The position numbers were made by a program, and so were the translations under genes. A stretch of 64,000 nt of DNA from Pseudanabaena galeata CCNP1313 (lineage in GTDB: Bacteria > Cyanobacteriota > Cyanobacteriia > Pseudanabaenales > Pseudanabaenaceae), in NCBI RefSeq assembly GCF_029910235.1, contig NZ_CP112874.1:1-64000 (forward strand), read 5' to 3'. The first letter of the stretch is position 1, and the number at the start of each line of letters is the position of its first letter. Below are positions 43,523 to 52,724 of this stretch, piece by piece. The notes below the pieces were generated by a model. That model ran no database searches, was not told the DNA's origin, and worked only from the letters and a program-made list of their open reading frames with translations.

Positions 43523-46379
43523 ATTTTGTAGTCTGGAACGATCGCATAAATTTTTGCAATTGACGGCTTTCTAGCTCTAAAACACGACGGGCAAAATCGC
43601 GATCACGATCTAGAAAAGCATCAAAGGCATCCACAGGAACCGCCAAAATTCGCGTAACTTCGCTTTCAGCGATGATTGTATTTTGAGAATCACTATGGGC
43701 TAAAACCTCTAGCTCATCTAGAGTTTGCCCCGACTTGAGATGCTCAACACGCACTTCCTCACCCTGCGAATAGAAATTAATCTTCGCTGAGCCAGTAATT
43801 ACCAGTAACAGCTCACGACAAGTATCACCTGCTTCCGTAATCACCTCATCCGTCGTAAAGGCTCTCACCTCAGCATGATCGGCAAGCCCTACCAACGTTT
43901 CACCATGCATCCGATGGAAGAAATCGCTATTAAAGAGATGTGCTACTTTCTCTAACATCGGAAATGTTGTGAGCGGTGGGGAACTCTCGGATAGCGAGAG
44001 TACGATCTTAGCCGTCTCTTGCACTAAGCTGGAAGTTTGCAGACTGTAATTACGAGCGATCGCCTTACTTTGCTCAAGATTGAGTTGGGCGGTGATATAC
44101 AAACAAGCAGCTTGCATCAAAGGATTTTGATCATCCAGTAAAGGCTCTAGCGATCGCAAAATCTCCTCAATCGAATAATCGATTTGGCAGACAGTTGCTT
44201 GTCCATGCGATGGATGTAAACATTGCAGCATTTCTAGAGATAAGCGATTGCTCCAGCTCTCAGATTCTAAGGCTTCCACCAAAACTGATGGTGCTAATTG
44301 TCCTAACTGTTGAGCAACTGCGATCGCATCGGCATCATTTGGGAAAGTCTCTAGAGTGCTTAAAATCGTGCGGACGATTAATTCCTTTTTATGGGTAATG
44401 CTATCCCACAGAAGTCTTAATACAGTCTGATATTCTTGAAGCAGTGGCTGATGTAAAGCTCGATAACAGAAAATCAAAGATGGTAACTGAGCGACTAAAA
44501 ACTCGGCTCTACGCAGTTTTCCTGATTCGGGGGAAATGCCATCCAAAATCCAAGCCTCTTCCTGCGGATTAATTGCATATTGGCGGCGTAAGGCTCGCAC
44601 TTGCGCTGAGTTCTGCTCAAGCAGAGTATCGGAAGAGTTATCAAACTGTTGCTTTTGCAATAGCATCAATCGCTCCATCGATTTGCGATAGCCTGTCAAG
44701 CGAATTTGATTTTCTAAACTACGTTGGCGATCGGGATTTAGCAATTGCGGATCTTCAATGCCAAGTTCTTCTAATACTTCACGGTGTTCATCATCAGTAA
44801 TTCCAAGTTCCTGACGTAATTGTTGCAAGACTTCTAAACTACTGGAGGAATCGACATATCCTTCTTCTAAGGCTTCGCGCACCACTCCTTTATAGGCAGT
44901 GTGGCGCTTTTCTCTAGTGAAGCTAGGCAAAACCTTTGCCAAGATATAAACTTCATGGGTATTCAAATCGCTGAGCGATCGCCCTTCTAAAAACTGGGAA
45001 ACATTAAGTTGCAACTTCTCTAATTGCTTACGGAAGCGACTGGCTAAATTCTCCCGTGAATAGAGGTCGGGGCTACGCTGCCAAGTTTTATACACCCAAA
45101 GTGTACTGAGCAGAACTAATCCCAAGTCATAGATATATTGCCCCCAAAGTGGCATCAAAGCGACTAACGGACGACCACCAAAAATAAAGAAGAAGTTGAA
45201 AATTGTAAATGTACAAATGGTAAAAATACGATGACGAATGACTTCTCTAGATAGATTGAGATGGCGATCGCCACTGTAAATCCTGATCCTTTTTTCAATC
45301 CAGCGACCTAAGAAATAACCGATCGCAGTAAAGCTGGCGAGTGTTAGAGGTACGGCAATTAATTTGGGAATATTAATCGCTTGCCCAAATAGATAGAACC
45401 CTGCACTAAACAAGGTTGCCAATTGATCCGACTGCCTTGCCCATGCACCAGAGAAATAATAATCCCAATTACCTGCATAGAGATAGTAATAGACAAAATA
45501 GCCAGTCACTAGACCCACATAACCATATCTCAGCAATGATTCTTCAGGTTTGCTCAATCCATCCCAATATACGCGCTCAGAGTCAATATCTAAACAAGGA
45601 TTTTGACAGGCTACACAGGCACTTTGCTCTTTGCCATCGGGCATTACAGTTCGACACATCGATTGCGTAATCAACTGATCGCTAGTGTGAGCACTGCTGC
45701 TAAATAGTCCCCCTGGTTCACTGTAAACGCGCTGTACAGGAGCCATCGGACAGAAGTAGTTGCACCAAGATTTGCCACCGTAGAGATAGCCCACAGCGAT
45801 CGCAGCGGCAATGCTGGTCAAGATCCATAGAGCGAGAATTAAGCGATCGGCATTAAAAAATAAAATTCGACCGCATAGTCCTGCAAATAACCAGCCAAAC
45901 TGGACATAGGGATAGTTTTTGCCTAGCCAAGAGTCGGGCTTGACCTTGGCTAATTCATAGCGAACCTTGCCAGTTTTGGCATTTTCGCGTTTAAATTGAC
46001 GCTGCCAACCCAAGGCGCGAGGGATTTGCGATAAAAATGAGAGCGGACAAATCCGCCGCCATACCTCATGCCCAAACACCAACAAAATGAAAATCGCCGC
46101 AGGGACAACCGCACCCCAGAATATTGTCGTACCGAGGGCATAGGGCTGTTCTACTAAGCAGTTACCTTGTACAGAGATGCAACTGTCGGTTAACCGCAAT
46201 GGACTCCAAGGATGATTGGGGACTGTAAATTGAGGAGTCCAGGGATCGTAAAATAATGACGCAATGATCAGTAACCATGCGATCGTTAAGATCCAACGAA
46301 TCCAATGCATTCGCCGCTCAGATAGCTGTCCAAACATAAATAAGTTTTTGATAAAGAATGAAAAAAAAGTTCTATACAA
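43521..46379 (-). CDS. Membrane Fe-S protein with C-terminal cyclic nucleotide-binding domain
   Basis: 952 residues. The N-terminal half has several transmembrane segments (WILTIAWLLIIASLFY, WGAVVPAAIFILLVFGHEV, LILALWILTSIAAAIAVGYL). Two cysteine clusters follow: CNYFCPMAPVQRVYSEPGG and CVACQNPC, like the NapH/NosR-type membrane ferredoxin-like proteins. A helical HEAT-like region (450-800) leads to a CNB domain (about 830-940: VITEAGDTCRELLLVITGSA, LAVPVDAFDAF). The fusion suggests redox-linked signalling or electron transfer controlled by a nucleotide. Such proteins occur in cyanobacteria without an assigned function. The ATG at 46379 abuts the hairpin 46378-46424. Confidence 0.82.
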   Translation of the reverse strand: MYRTFFSFFIKNLFMFGQLSERRMHWIRWILTIAWLLIIASLFYDPWTPQFTVPNHPWSPLRLTDSCISVQGNCLVEQPYALGTTIFWGAVVPAAIFILLVFGHEVWRRICPLSFLSQIPRALGWQRQFKRENAKTGKVRYELAKVKPDSWLGKNYPYVQFGWLFAGLCGRILFFNADRLILALWILTSIAAAIAVGYLYGGKSWCNYFCPMAPVQRVYSEPGGLFSSSAHTSDQLITQSMCRTVMPDGKEQSACVACQNPCLDIDSERVYWDGLSKPEESLLRYGYVGLVTGYFVYYYLYAGNWDYYFSGAWARQSDQLATLFSAGFYLFGQAINIPKLIAVPLTLASFTAIGYFLGRWIEKRIRIYSGDRHLNLSREVIRHRIFTICTFTIFNFFFIFGGRPLVALMPLWGQYIYDLGLVLLSTLWVYKTWQRSPDLYSRENLASRFRKQLEKLQLNVSQFLEGRSLSDLNTHEVYILAKVLPSFTREKRHTAYKGVVREALEEGYVDSSSSLEVLQQLRQELGITDDEHREVLEELGIEDPQLLNPDRQRSLENQIRLTGYRKSMERLMLLQKQQFDNSSDTLLEQNSAQVRALRRQYAINPQEEAWILDGISPESGKLRRAEFLVAQLPSLIFCYRALHQPLLQEYQTVLRLLWDSITHKKELIVRTILSTLETFPNDADAIAVAQQLGQLAPSVLVEALESESWSNRLSLEMLQCLHPSHGQATVCQIDYSIEEILRSLEPLLDDQNPLMQAACLYITAQLNLEQSKAIARNYSLQTSSLVQETAKIVLSLSESSPPLTTFPMLEKVAHLFNSDFFHRMHGETLVGLADHAEVRAFTTDEVITEAGDTCRELLLVITGSAKINFYSQGEEVRVEHLKSGQTLDELEVLAHSDSQNTIIAESEVTRILAVPVDAFDAFLDRDRDFARRVLELESRQLQKFMRSFQTTK

Positions 46380-46424
46380 AAAAGGGTTAAAAATCCTTCA
46401 CAGCAGGATTTTTAACCCTTTTTT
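46378..46424 (-). terminator. Hairpin between the fasciclin gene and the CNB gene
   Basis: 19-bp perfect arms, AAAAAAGGGTTAAAAATCC and complement, around a 9-base centre, immediately 3' of the fasciclin gene. It is a good intrinsic terminator on the minus strand and overlaps the start of the next gene. Confidence 0.85.
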
Positions 46425-46428
46425 GTAA

Positions 46429-46881
46429 TCACACTACACCAACTTTGCCAGATTCCATAATTGGGTAAAACCAATGAGGACGCATCAGCATGACATTATC
46501 GATTACATGGATCACGCCATTCTCAGCTTCAATATCAGCAGCTATCACCGTGGCATTATTTGCCTCAAAGCATTCTTCTGAGACATCAAGATCAATTTGT
46601 GTGCCTTCCAAAGAAATCAAAGATTTGACACCGATTAAATCTTCTTTTTTATATTTTCCTGAGACAACATGGAAGGTTAAAATCCTTGCTAGTTGAGGAA
46701 TATTCTGGACTAATGTGGTGATTGTTCCATCAGGTAATTTGGCAAAAGCATCATTAGTCGGTGCAAATACGGTGAAAGGACCTGGACTTTGTAATGCTTC
46801 CACTAAGCTGGCAGCCGATACAGCGGTGACGAGTGTGGAGAAGGCTTCGTTACTAACAGCAATATCAACAATTGTGGTCAT
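46429..46881 (-). CDS. Fasciclin (FAS1) domain protein, possible CupS
   Basis: 150 residues, one FAS1 domain: H1 motif [18 protein letters not shown] and H2 motif [13 protein letters not shown], with a YKKEDLIG loop. There is no signal peptide, so it is probably not secreted, unlike most fasciclins. In low-CO2 NDH-1MS clusters, cupS lies downstream of cupA and encodes a small FAS1-fold subunit; this gene is 174 bp downstream of the cupA-type gene on the same strand. That is the basis for the suggestion. Otherwise it is a generic fasciclin. Confidence 0.85.
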   Translation of the reverse strand: MTTIVDIAVSNEAFSTLVTAVSAASLVEALQSPGPFTVFAPTNDAFAKLPDGTITTLVQNIPQLARILTFHVVSGKYKKEDLIGVKSLISLEGTQIDLDVSEECFEANNATVIAADIEAENGVIHVIDNVMLMRPHWFYPIMESGKVGVV

Positions 46882-46950
46882 ATTTAATTCCTCTTCTGGT
46901 TTTAATAACTGATTTTAAATGCAAGGAATTCCTTAGGTAGCAAAAGTATT

Positions 46951-47031
46951 GGGCTGGCACGGGGGCACAGCCCCTACAGAATTCAAATTGTTCAGGTAGG
47001 CGCAATCCCCCCGTGGTTGCCCTGCCACGCG
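46951..47031. repeat. GC-rich imperfect inverted repeat between the chp gene and the fasciclin gene
   Basis: GGGCTGGCACGGGGGCACAG and CCCCTAC on the left face GTAGGCGCAATCCCCCCGTG and GGTTGCCCTGCC on the right. The CACGGGGG...CCCCCGTG pattern is a common dispersed cyanobacterial repeat type. It lies in the 174-bp spacer and could attenuate readthrough. Confidence 0.6.
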
Positions 47032-47055
47032 AGCAGCAGGAAAGCCATTGAATAC

Positions 47056-48372
47056 TTACCGATAATTTTGATCCTGAATCATGGCTAGTCTGGCGGCTTT
47101 ATCCATGCCATATTTAGGATTGCAGAATCGATTCAGTTGTCCTTCAAAATAATGGCGATTTGCCAAGAGATGCTTAGGATTAGGATCATCAAGTGGATAG
47201 AGCAAAGCGGCTCGACCTGCCTGAATAACTGCTGAAGTAACGTTATACATCGATCGCTGAAAACTAACAGCTAACTGAATTAACATGTCATCTTCACCGC
47301 GACAATGTTGTTTGTAATAGTCCACCAAATATTGCGGCAAGAAGTGGTACATGTCCTGATGCAGCAATGTGGGCGGAATACCTGCGGAACCGACGGGAAA
47401 CTTGTCTGCATATAAAATTCCATAGTGGAAATCATTCTGATCGTCAGGAATTTCATGGGCTTGGGCATTGTAGGACTTCGTGCCACGGAATGGAGAAGTA
47501 CGGTAAAACACAGCCTCGACATAGGGGAAGGCTGCTTCATAGAGCCAAGTAAATCCCTTGGATTTGGGGACAATATCAATCCATTCATCGCCAATCTTGA
47601 CGCGGTGATAAATGGGACGACCCGCGATCGCAAAGATGCCATTTACCAAGAAATCCATCGCATCGGGAACGCCCTTAAAGCCACCTTCATCGTAAATATC
47701 CGACATCTCAAAGAACACGGGAGCCATGATTTCCCAGAATAGTCCCAGTACCGAAGTCATGGTTGACTGACGACATTGCTCCATGAACATATCAGGAAAA
47801 AGTTTGTACAGTCCCAACATCACTGGATTATTTTTAAAGAAAGCCCGAATGGCGCGATCGGCATTCTGCTTATATTCTTCAGAATCCATGTAAGGCTCTA
47901 GCTCTCCGCCCATACCACGATGCCAGAGCATTGCCCGCATACATTCTTCCGCGAACTCCATATTGATGCGATCGTGATAGAGATGATGAAAAATCTTGGG
48001 GATTTTCGCTTTGAGTTCTCCCTTATCCATGAAGTCTAATAATTCCTGATGCGCCGTTGCATATCCTCGCCAAATCCGCAAATCCGCATCATCGCCAGCA
48101 TAGTGATTATGCAAGTCTAAATATTCTTGTGGTAGAAAATATTTAAAGGCAGGAATTGGTTCTAAAAATACTTGTTCAGCTATGTATAGCAAATCCCGCC
48201 AATAGAAATCCATTGGTACGGCATAAGCCTTGTAAAGCCCAATAATCTGCATCAGGTTTTCGGGCGTATCAGGCAGCATGGAGCCACCTGCCTCTAAACG
48301 ATGGATTACCTCTGCATAGGGATGTGTAGAAGGTGGTAGTTTTGTTGCTGGTTCCGTTAAAGTAGCTGTCAT
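47056..48372 (-). CDS. CO2 hydration protein ChpY/CupA (NDH-1 CO2 uptake)
   Basis: 438 residues with the CO2 hydration protein pattern: MDFYWRDLLYIAEQVFLEPI, NMEFAEECMRAMLWHRGMGG, MSDIYDEGGFKGVPDAMDFL, VNGIFAIAGRPIYHRVK and YKQHCRGEDDMLIQLAVSFQ. The protein binds the membrane arm made by NdhF3/D3 (or F4/D4) and converts CO2 to bicarbonate using redox energy. The operon with ndhF-ndhD and a nearby FAS1 gene favours the inducible NDH-1MS version (ChpY/CupA); the constitutive ChpX/CupB cannot be excluded by eye. Several His and Cys could be zinc ligands. The Uma2 gene ends 18 bp upstream. Confidence 0.9.
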   Translation of the reverse strand: MTATLTEPATKLPPSTHPYAEVIHRLEAGGSMLPDTPENLMQIIGLYKAYAVPMDFYWRDLLYIAEQVFLEPIPAFKYFLPQEYLDLHNHYAGDDADLRIWRGYATAHQELLDFMDKGELKAKIPKIFHHLYHDRINMEFAEECMRAMLWHRGMGGELEPYMDSEEYKQNADRAIRAFFKNNPVMLGLYKLFPDMFMEQCRQSTMTSVLGLFWEIMAPVFFEMSDIYDEGGFKGVPDAMDFLVNGIFAIAGRPIYHRVKIGDEWIDIVPKSKGFTWLYEAAFPYVEAVFYRTSPFRGTKSYNAQAHEIPDDQNDFHYGILYADKFPVGSAGIPPTLLHQDMYHFLPQYLVDYYKQHCRGEDDMLIQLAVSFQRSMYNVTSAVIQAGRAALLYPLDDPNPKHLLANRHYFEGQLNRFCNPKYGMDKAARLAMIQDQNYR

Positions 48373-48390
48373 CGTTGATTACCTTGTGAT

Positions 48391-48987
48391 CTAAATGGGG
48401 GTTTCTAAAATTGATTCTGAACTTGATTCTAATAAATTGACATCTTCATAAATTGCATCAATAGAAATCTGGAGATTAATACTTTGCAATTCGATCAATT
48501 CTCCTGCTGTATAGGTTTGCAGTACCCAGAACCTTTCACTGCGGCGAAATATTTCTACTCGCTGTTCCCATTGGCTAATCAATACATATTCCTGTAATGT
48601 CTCAATAGTTTGATAATTAGCAAATTTCACGCCACGATCCTTGGCTTCAGAGGAATTAGAGAGTACCTCAATAATCACGCAGGGATAAGATTTATGCTTT
48701 TTGCTTTGGCGATCGCGCTCATCACAAGTAACTAAAATATCTGGATAGTAATAGATATTTTTCACTGCAATATTGACCTTCATATCCGAGGCAAGTACCT
48801 TACATTGATTACCTCTGAGATGTGACAAGATAATTGCTGTAAAATTTGCAGTGATCGAAACGTGATTTTCCGTAGCTCCAGCCATCGCATAGATCATGCC
48901 ATTGACATATTCATGCTTTTCTTCTTGCTTTTCTTCCCATTGCAAATATTCATCGGCAGAGACATAGGTTTTGGGTACAGCTATCAT
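48391..48987 (-). CDS. Uma2 family endonuclease-fold protein
   Basis: 198 residues, Uma2 (DUF820) family with a PD-(D/E)xK-like core: YLQWEEKQEEKHEYVNGMIY with the first Glu, YYPDILVTCDERDRQ (Pro-Asp-Ile), PCVIIEVLSNSSEAKDRGVK (Glu-Val-Leu-Ser...Arg-Asp-x-x-x-K). Uma2 genes are expanded in cyanobacteria and are of unknown role, perhaps mobile nucleases. The ATG overlaps the ndhD stop by 4 bp (ATGA), so it is coupled to ndhD within the ndhF-ndhD-chp operon, an unusual guest. Confidence 0.9.
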   Translation of the reverse strand: MIAVPKTYVSADEYLQWEEKQEEKHEYVNGMIYAMAGATENHVSITANFTAIILSHLRGNQCKVLASDMKVNIAVKNIYYYPDILVTCDERDRQSKKHKSYPCVIIEVLSNSSEAKDRGVKFANYQTIETLQEYVLISQWEQRVEIFRRSERFWVLQTYTAGELIELQSINLQISIDAIYEDVNLLESSSESILETPI

Positions 48988-50522
48988 CTTGGATCTCTCC
49001 TAAAAGCTAAGGATATTTTCTCATAGGTTGAGTATTTGCTGTTTTCATTAGCTAAGAGCGATGAGTCTGGAACGCGAGCGATGATTTGGGTGGCACTGGT
49101 TTCACTCCAACGGACTAACCAAGATGGCTGGACACCTAAAATGATAATCAAAGCTGTCAAGATCAAAGCTGGCAACTGTTCCAATCCACTGACCTTGGGA
49201 TAGTAAGCCGTATGGTTATCTAACTTACCGAAGCAAGTGCGATTGAGCAAAATTACAAAATATACAGCCGTGAGTCCAGTACCGATAATCGAGAAGATTG
49301 TGGGTATTGGGAACTTACTAAAGCTTCCTTGGAAAATCAGAAACTCGGAGATAAACCCAACTAGACCGGGAATACCTGCGCTAGCCATGCCTCCTAGAAT
49401 CAACAAAGCGCTAGTAGTGGGTAATCCACGGATCGGATTAAGTAAACCATTGAGAACATCTAATTCCCTTGTGCCAACTTTCTCTTCAATTACACCAACT
49501 AAATAGAACAGTAGCGCCAATACCAAGCCGTGACTGACCATTTGGATGATGCCACCGACCATGCTGAGGGGTGTAGCTGCCGCCGCCGCAAGGAGAATAT
49601 AGCTCATATGTCCGATGGAGCTATAAGCCACCATGCGTTTGATGTCTTTTTGAGCGATCGCCACCATTGCCCCATAGAGAATCCCTAAACCTGCCCAAAC
49701 CGCAATCCAAGGCGATAGTAAAGCCCAAGCTTCAGGAAACAAACCAACACAGAATCGGAATAAGCCATAGGTTCCTAATTTCGCCACAATCCCACCGAGC
49801 ATCATTACCGTTGGGGTAGTTGATTCTACATAGGCATCGGGTAGCCAAGTGTGGAAAGGTACGAAGGGAGCTTTAATCGTAAAACCTAGTAGTAAGATAA
49901 CTAGAAGTGTGACTTGAACTTCAATTGGTAAGGTCAGGGTTTGTAAGGTTGCATAGTCAAAGATGGGCGTAGGATCAGCAGATAGCCAACCTAAGGCAAG
50001 GAATCCAACTAAGACCAGTAGTCCTGAGATGGCGGTGAAGATGAGGAACTTCATCGCTGCATAACTACGTTGTGCGCCACCCCAAACAGCAATTACTAAA
50101 TATAGGGGAATTAGTTCTATTTCATAAAATAGGACAAATAATAGGGTGTTAGTTGAAAGGATCGCGCCACTGACCCCTGCATGAATCAAGAGCATTAATA
50201 CATGAAAGAGGGTGTTGCGTTCCTTGATTTGCCGATCGCAAAAACAAACGATCAACCAAGTCAGCAAACCATTCAAAACTACTAGTGGCAAAGATAGCCC
50301 ATCGACTCCAAGGCTATAGTTTAAACCAAGATTTTCTAGCCAAGGTAAATTTTCTGTTAATTGAAAAGACGAAATCTTGATGTCGAATTGACGCAAGAGG
50401 ATGAAATCAAGAATTAAGATCGCTGTTGCGACAATTGCCGATCCTTTTTTGACTTGACTTTGCGGGAGTAAGGCGATCGCTAAAGCTCCAATCACTGGTA
50501 GCCAAATTAAAGCACTAAGCAT
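48984..50522 (-). CDS. ndhD: NDH-1 subunit 4 (NdhD, D3-type)
   Basis: 512 residues, about 14 transmembrane helices. It is a proton-pumping antiporter-like subunit of the NDH-1 membrane arm. Landmarks are LGLNYSLGVDGLSLPLVVLN, the Glu in LLFVLFYEIELIPLYLVI, the Lys in LLLGFTIKAPFVPFHTWLPD, and MVAYSSIGHMSYILLAAAA. Paralogue assignment (D3) rests on the operon with ndhF and a CO2 hydration protein. It overlaps the Uma2 gene by 4 bp and starts 114 bp after ndhF across a GC-rich repeat. Confidence 0.92.
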   Translation of the reverse strand: MLSALIWLPVIGALAIALLPQSQVKKGSAIVATAILILDFILLRQFDIKISSFQLTENLPWLENLGLNYSLGVDGLSLPLVVLNGLLTWLIVCFCDRQIKERNTLFHVLMLLIHAGVSGAILSTNTLLFVLFYEIELIPLYLVIAVWGGAQRSYAAMKFLIFTAISGLLVLVGFLALGWLSADPTPIFDYATLQTLTLPIEVQVTLLVILLLGFTIKAPFVPFHTWLPDAYVESTTPTVMMLGGIVAKLGTYGLFRFCVGLFPEAWALLSPWIAVWAGLGILYGAMVAIAQKDIKRMVAYSSIGHMSYILLAAAAATPLSMVGGIIQMVSHGLVLALLFYLVGVIEEKVGTRELDVLNGLLNPIRGLPTTSALLILGGMASAGIPGLVGFISEFLIFQGSFSKFPIPTIFSIIGTGLTAVYFVILLNRTCFGKLDNHTAYYPKVSGLEQLPALILTALIIILGVQPSWLVRWSETSATQIIARVPDSSLLANENSKYSTYEKISLAFRRDPR

Positions 50523-50553
50523 AGTTTTTATTCCTAAAATTAGAGATTATGTC

Positions 50554-50636
50554 CCCCTCCCTAGCCCCTGAATAAGAAATAAGATTTTCTTACTCCCCCT
50601 CTCCCCATGGGAGAGGGGGCTGGGGGGTGAGGGTCT
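50554..50636. repeat. GC-rich inverted repeat between ndhF and ndhD
   Basis: CCCCCTCCCTAGCCCCTG near 50552 faces GAGAGGGGGCTGGGGGGTGA at 50611-50631, with a second inner pair around ACTCCCCCTCTCCC/GGGAGAGGGG. The core is like that of the element at 7923-8073, but without the outer ends. It lies inside the operon and could form a stem in the mRNA. Confidence 0.7.
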
Positions 50637-52472
50637 TTATAACGCGCGATTGAATAGCAATAAAAGTAAAACGCCAATACCAACCATGATCGTTAAGGTA
50701 TAGAGCTGTAACTGACCAAAGGTGCTGTAACGCAGATTTTGACCACTAAATAGAGTCGCTAATCCAAAGAAATTACCCACGCCATCGACAAAAAAGCGAT
50801 CGAACCAGTACATTCCTTTTGACACACCATCAACTAAGCCCACAATCGTCACCTTATAAAGTTTGGGCGTATAGAAGTCATTGGCAAAGAAGCTTTGTAA
50901 TCCTTGCCAAGGCAAAGTCACAGGCTTAGGTACTTGCTGATTGAGATAGAGATATGCACCCGTGGCTAAACCTGCCACACTGGAACTCGATAGCAACAGA
51001 GCTTTGGGACTGAGGAGTAAATTCCAATCGGTAATAATTCCCCAAGCAGTGAGCATCTGGGGAACATGGAGGACTATTCCTGCCATGATTGTCATTGGTA
51101 AAACGATCAGCCATAGAGGTTCTACGGATCGCTCGGTCATCTGCTTGGGTCGCCCTCCCCAAATCAGACCGAACACGCGCATGAGACTGAAAGCAATCAA
51201 GCCATTAATTAATAAGATTAATTCTGCTAATGCAGGATTCTTGTCCCAAAGATGGGAAATCAAATCAACCATCGCCCAAAATCCACCCAATGGAGGTAAG
51301 CCGATCAAGCCGATCGCACCCACTAAAAAGCAGAGTCCTGAAATGGGACGACGGCTCCATAGCCCACCCATTAAGCTCAGGTCTTGGCTGACGCTATTGG
51401 AAATAATGCTGCCCACCGCCATGAGGAGCAAGGCGATCGCCAAGGCATGGGAAAAGATCAAGGTATAAGCACTATGGGTTTCACCAGCACCAACGGCAAT
51501 AAATATCAATCCCATAAATGCGCTGGTTAAATAAGATAGCGATCGCTTCACATCGATTTGGGCGATCGCAATAAGAGTTGCTCCCAAAGCTGTAGCCGCA
51601 CCAACAGCAATTACAGCCTGTTGAGTCAAGGGTGATAGTGCCAAAAGTGGTTGCAATTTCACTAATACCCAAGCACCTGTAGCAACTACGACCGAATTAC
51701 GCAAAATCGTACTGGGTAAAGGTCCTTCCATCGCTTCATCTAGCCAAAGATGTAAGGGGAATTGAGCGCATTTACCCATGGGGCCAACCATCAGCGCTAG
51801 GGTGACTAAGGTGATCGTGGTGGGACTGACATCTGTGGTTTTAGCCCATTCTGTTAGTTCGCTAAAATTCCAAGTGCCTGTTAAAGGTAATAAGCCCACC
51901 ACACCGATTAAGAGAAATAAGTCTCCAACCCGCTTGGTTAAGAAAGCATCTCGCGCCCCTGTCACTACTAATGATTGGTTGTACCACATACCCACAAGTA
52001 GGTAAGTGCCGAGGGTCAAAATTTCCAGAATGACATAGCTAAAGAATAATGAGTCACATAGAACGAGAGAACACATCCCAGCCTCAAAAAGTGCTAGCAG
52101 CGCATAAAATCTTCCCCAGCCCCAGTCCATTTCCATGTAACCAACGGCATAGAGTTCTGCCAGTAGATTAATCGCGGTAACAAGGACGATCGCCCCAACC
52201 GTGATTTCTGAGATCTGTAAATCAATGGTGAAGTTTAATCCTCCCACCTCTAGCCAAGGGAAAGAATACAATTGTGCTGGCTGTCCCCAAACTACAGTCA
52301 AAGCGGCGATCGCATGAACCAAAGAGCAAAGGGTCATGAAGATATTGATGTAGCCTGCTGGTCTTGGTCCAGTTTTACGGGTAATACCGGGAAACCAGAT
52401 GATCGATAGCATCGCTCCTATTAGGGAATAGCAGGGTATCAGCCAGATCGTGTCCAGCCAGTTATTTATCAT
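50637..52472 (-). CDS. ndhF: NDH-1 subunit 5 (NdhF, F3-type)
   Basis: 611 residues, about 15 transmembrane helices, an antiporter-like subunit of NDH-1. Landmarks are LIGAMLSIIWFPGITRKTGP, LLVGMWYNQSLVVTGARDAF with LTKRVGDLFLLIGVVGLLPL, KCAQFPLHLWLDEAMEGPLP (Lys and His), and SLSYLTSAFMGLIF. The C-terminal helix region (VDGVSKGMYWFDRFFVDGVG) is typical of F3/F4 types. First gene of the CO2-uptake operon. A LysR-type-like inverted repeat lies just upstream. Confidence 0.92.
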   Translation of the reverse strand: MINNWLDTIWLIPCYSLIGAMLSIIWFPGITRKTGPRPAGYINIFMTLCSLVHAIAALTVVWGQPAQLYSFPWLEVGGLNFTIDLQISEITVGAIVLVTAINLLAELYAVGYMEMDWGWGRFYALLALFEAGMCSLVLCDSLFFSYVILEILTLGTYLLVGMWYNQSLVVTGARDAFLTKRVGDLFLLIGVVGLLPLTGTWNFSELTEWAKTTDVSPTTITLVTLALMVGPMGKCAQFPLHLWLDEAMEGPLPSTILRNSVVVATGAWVLVKLQPLLALSPLTQQAVIAVGAATALGATLIAIAQIDVKRSLSYLTSAFMGLIFIAVGAGETHSAYTLIFSHALAIALLLMAVGSIISNSVSQDLSLMGGLWSRRPISGLCFLVGAIGLIGLPPLGGFWAMVDLISHLWDKNPALAELILLINGLIAFSLMRVFGLIWGGRPKQMTERSVEPLWLIVLPMTIMAGIVLHVPQMLTAWGIITDWNLLLSPKALLLSSSSVAGLATGAYLYLNQQVPKPVTLPWQGLQSFFANDFYTPKLYKVTIVGLVDGVSKGMYWFDRFFVDGVGNFFGLATLFSGQNLRYSTFGQLQLYTLTIMVGIGVLLLLLFNRAL

Positions 52473-52495
52473 GATATATCTATCTATTTGCTAAA

Positions 52496-52519
52496 AATCA
52501 TAGTTAAATTTCTATGATT
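52496..52519. promoter_or_regulatory. Candidate LysR-type operator upstream of the ndhF operon
   Basis: AATCATAG, 8-base spacer TTAAATTT, CTATGATT: a perfect 8-bp inverted repeat with the spacing typical of LysR-type regulators (the T-N11-A rule is met), 24 bases upstream of the ndhF ATG. A single half-site CTATGATT recurs at 52569-52576. The low-CO2 NDH-1MS operon is known to be repressed by the LysR-type NdhR/CcmR; whether this site binds it is inference. Confidence 0.5.
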
Positions 52520-52687
52520 ATTGCAGAGATAGATCTAAATGAAAATAGGTAAAACCATCATTTTTTCTCTATGATTATGATAAGGTAATACCTGCTTACC
52601 TGCTTGAAAAGACTTTGCCGCAAGCCTAAAATTCTATAAATGATTTATGGCAATCTAAGTTTTGCTACAACAGTCAAGCGATTTCCA

Positions 52688-52724
52688 GAATAAAAAAGGA
52701 GCGCTTAGCGCTCCTTTTTTATTC
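52688..52724. terminator. Hairpin terminator behind the exported-protein gene
   Basis: 17-bp perfect arms, GAATAAAAAAGGAGCGC and complement, around loop TTA. The right arm ends at the stop codon of the gene at 52724. The T-run on the minus strand is good. The left neighbour is the ndhF upstream region, 52473-52687. Confidence 0.85.

Noticed and set aside
50962-51468. 168-codon frame antisense to ndhF
   Set aside because: Shadow of a conserved membrane protein, with no recognisable domain.
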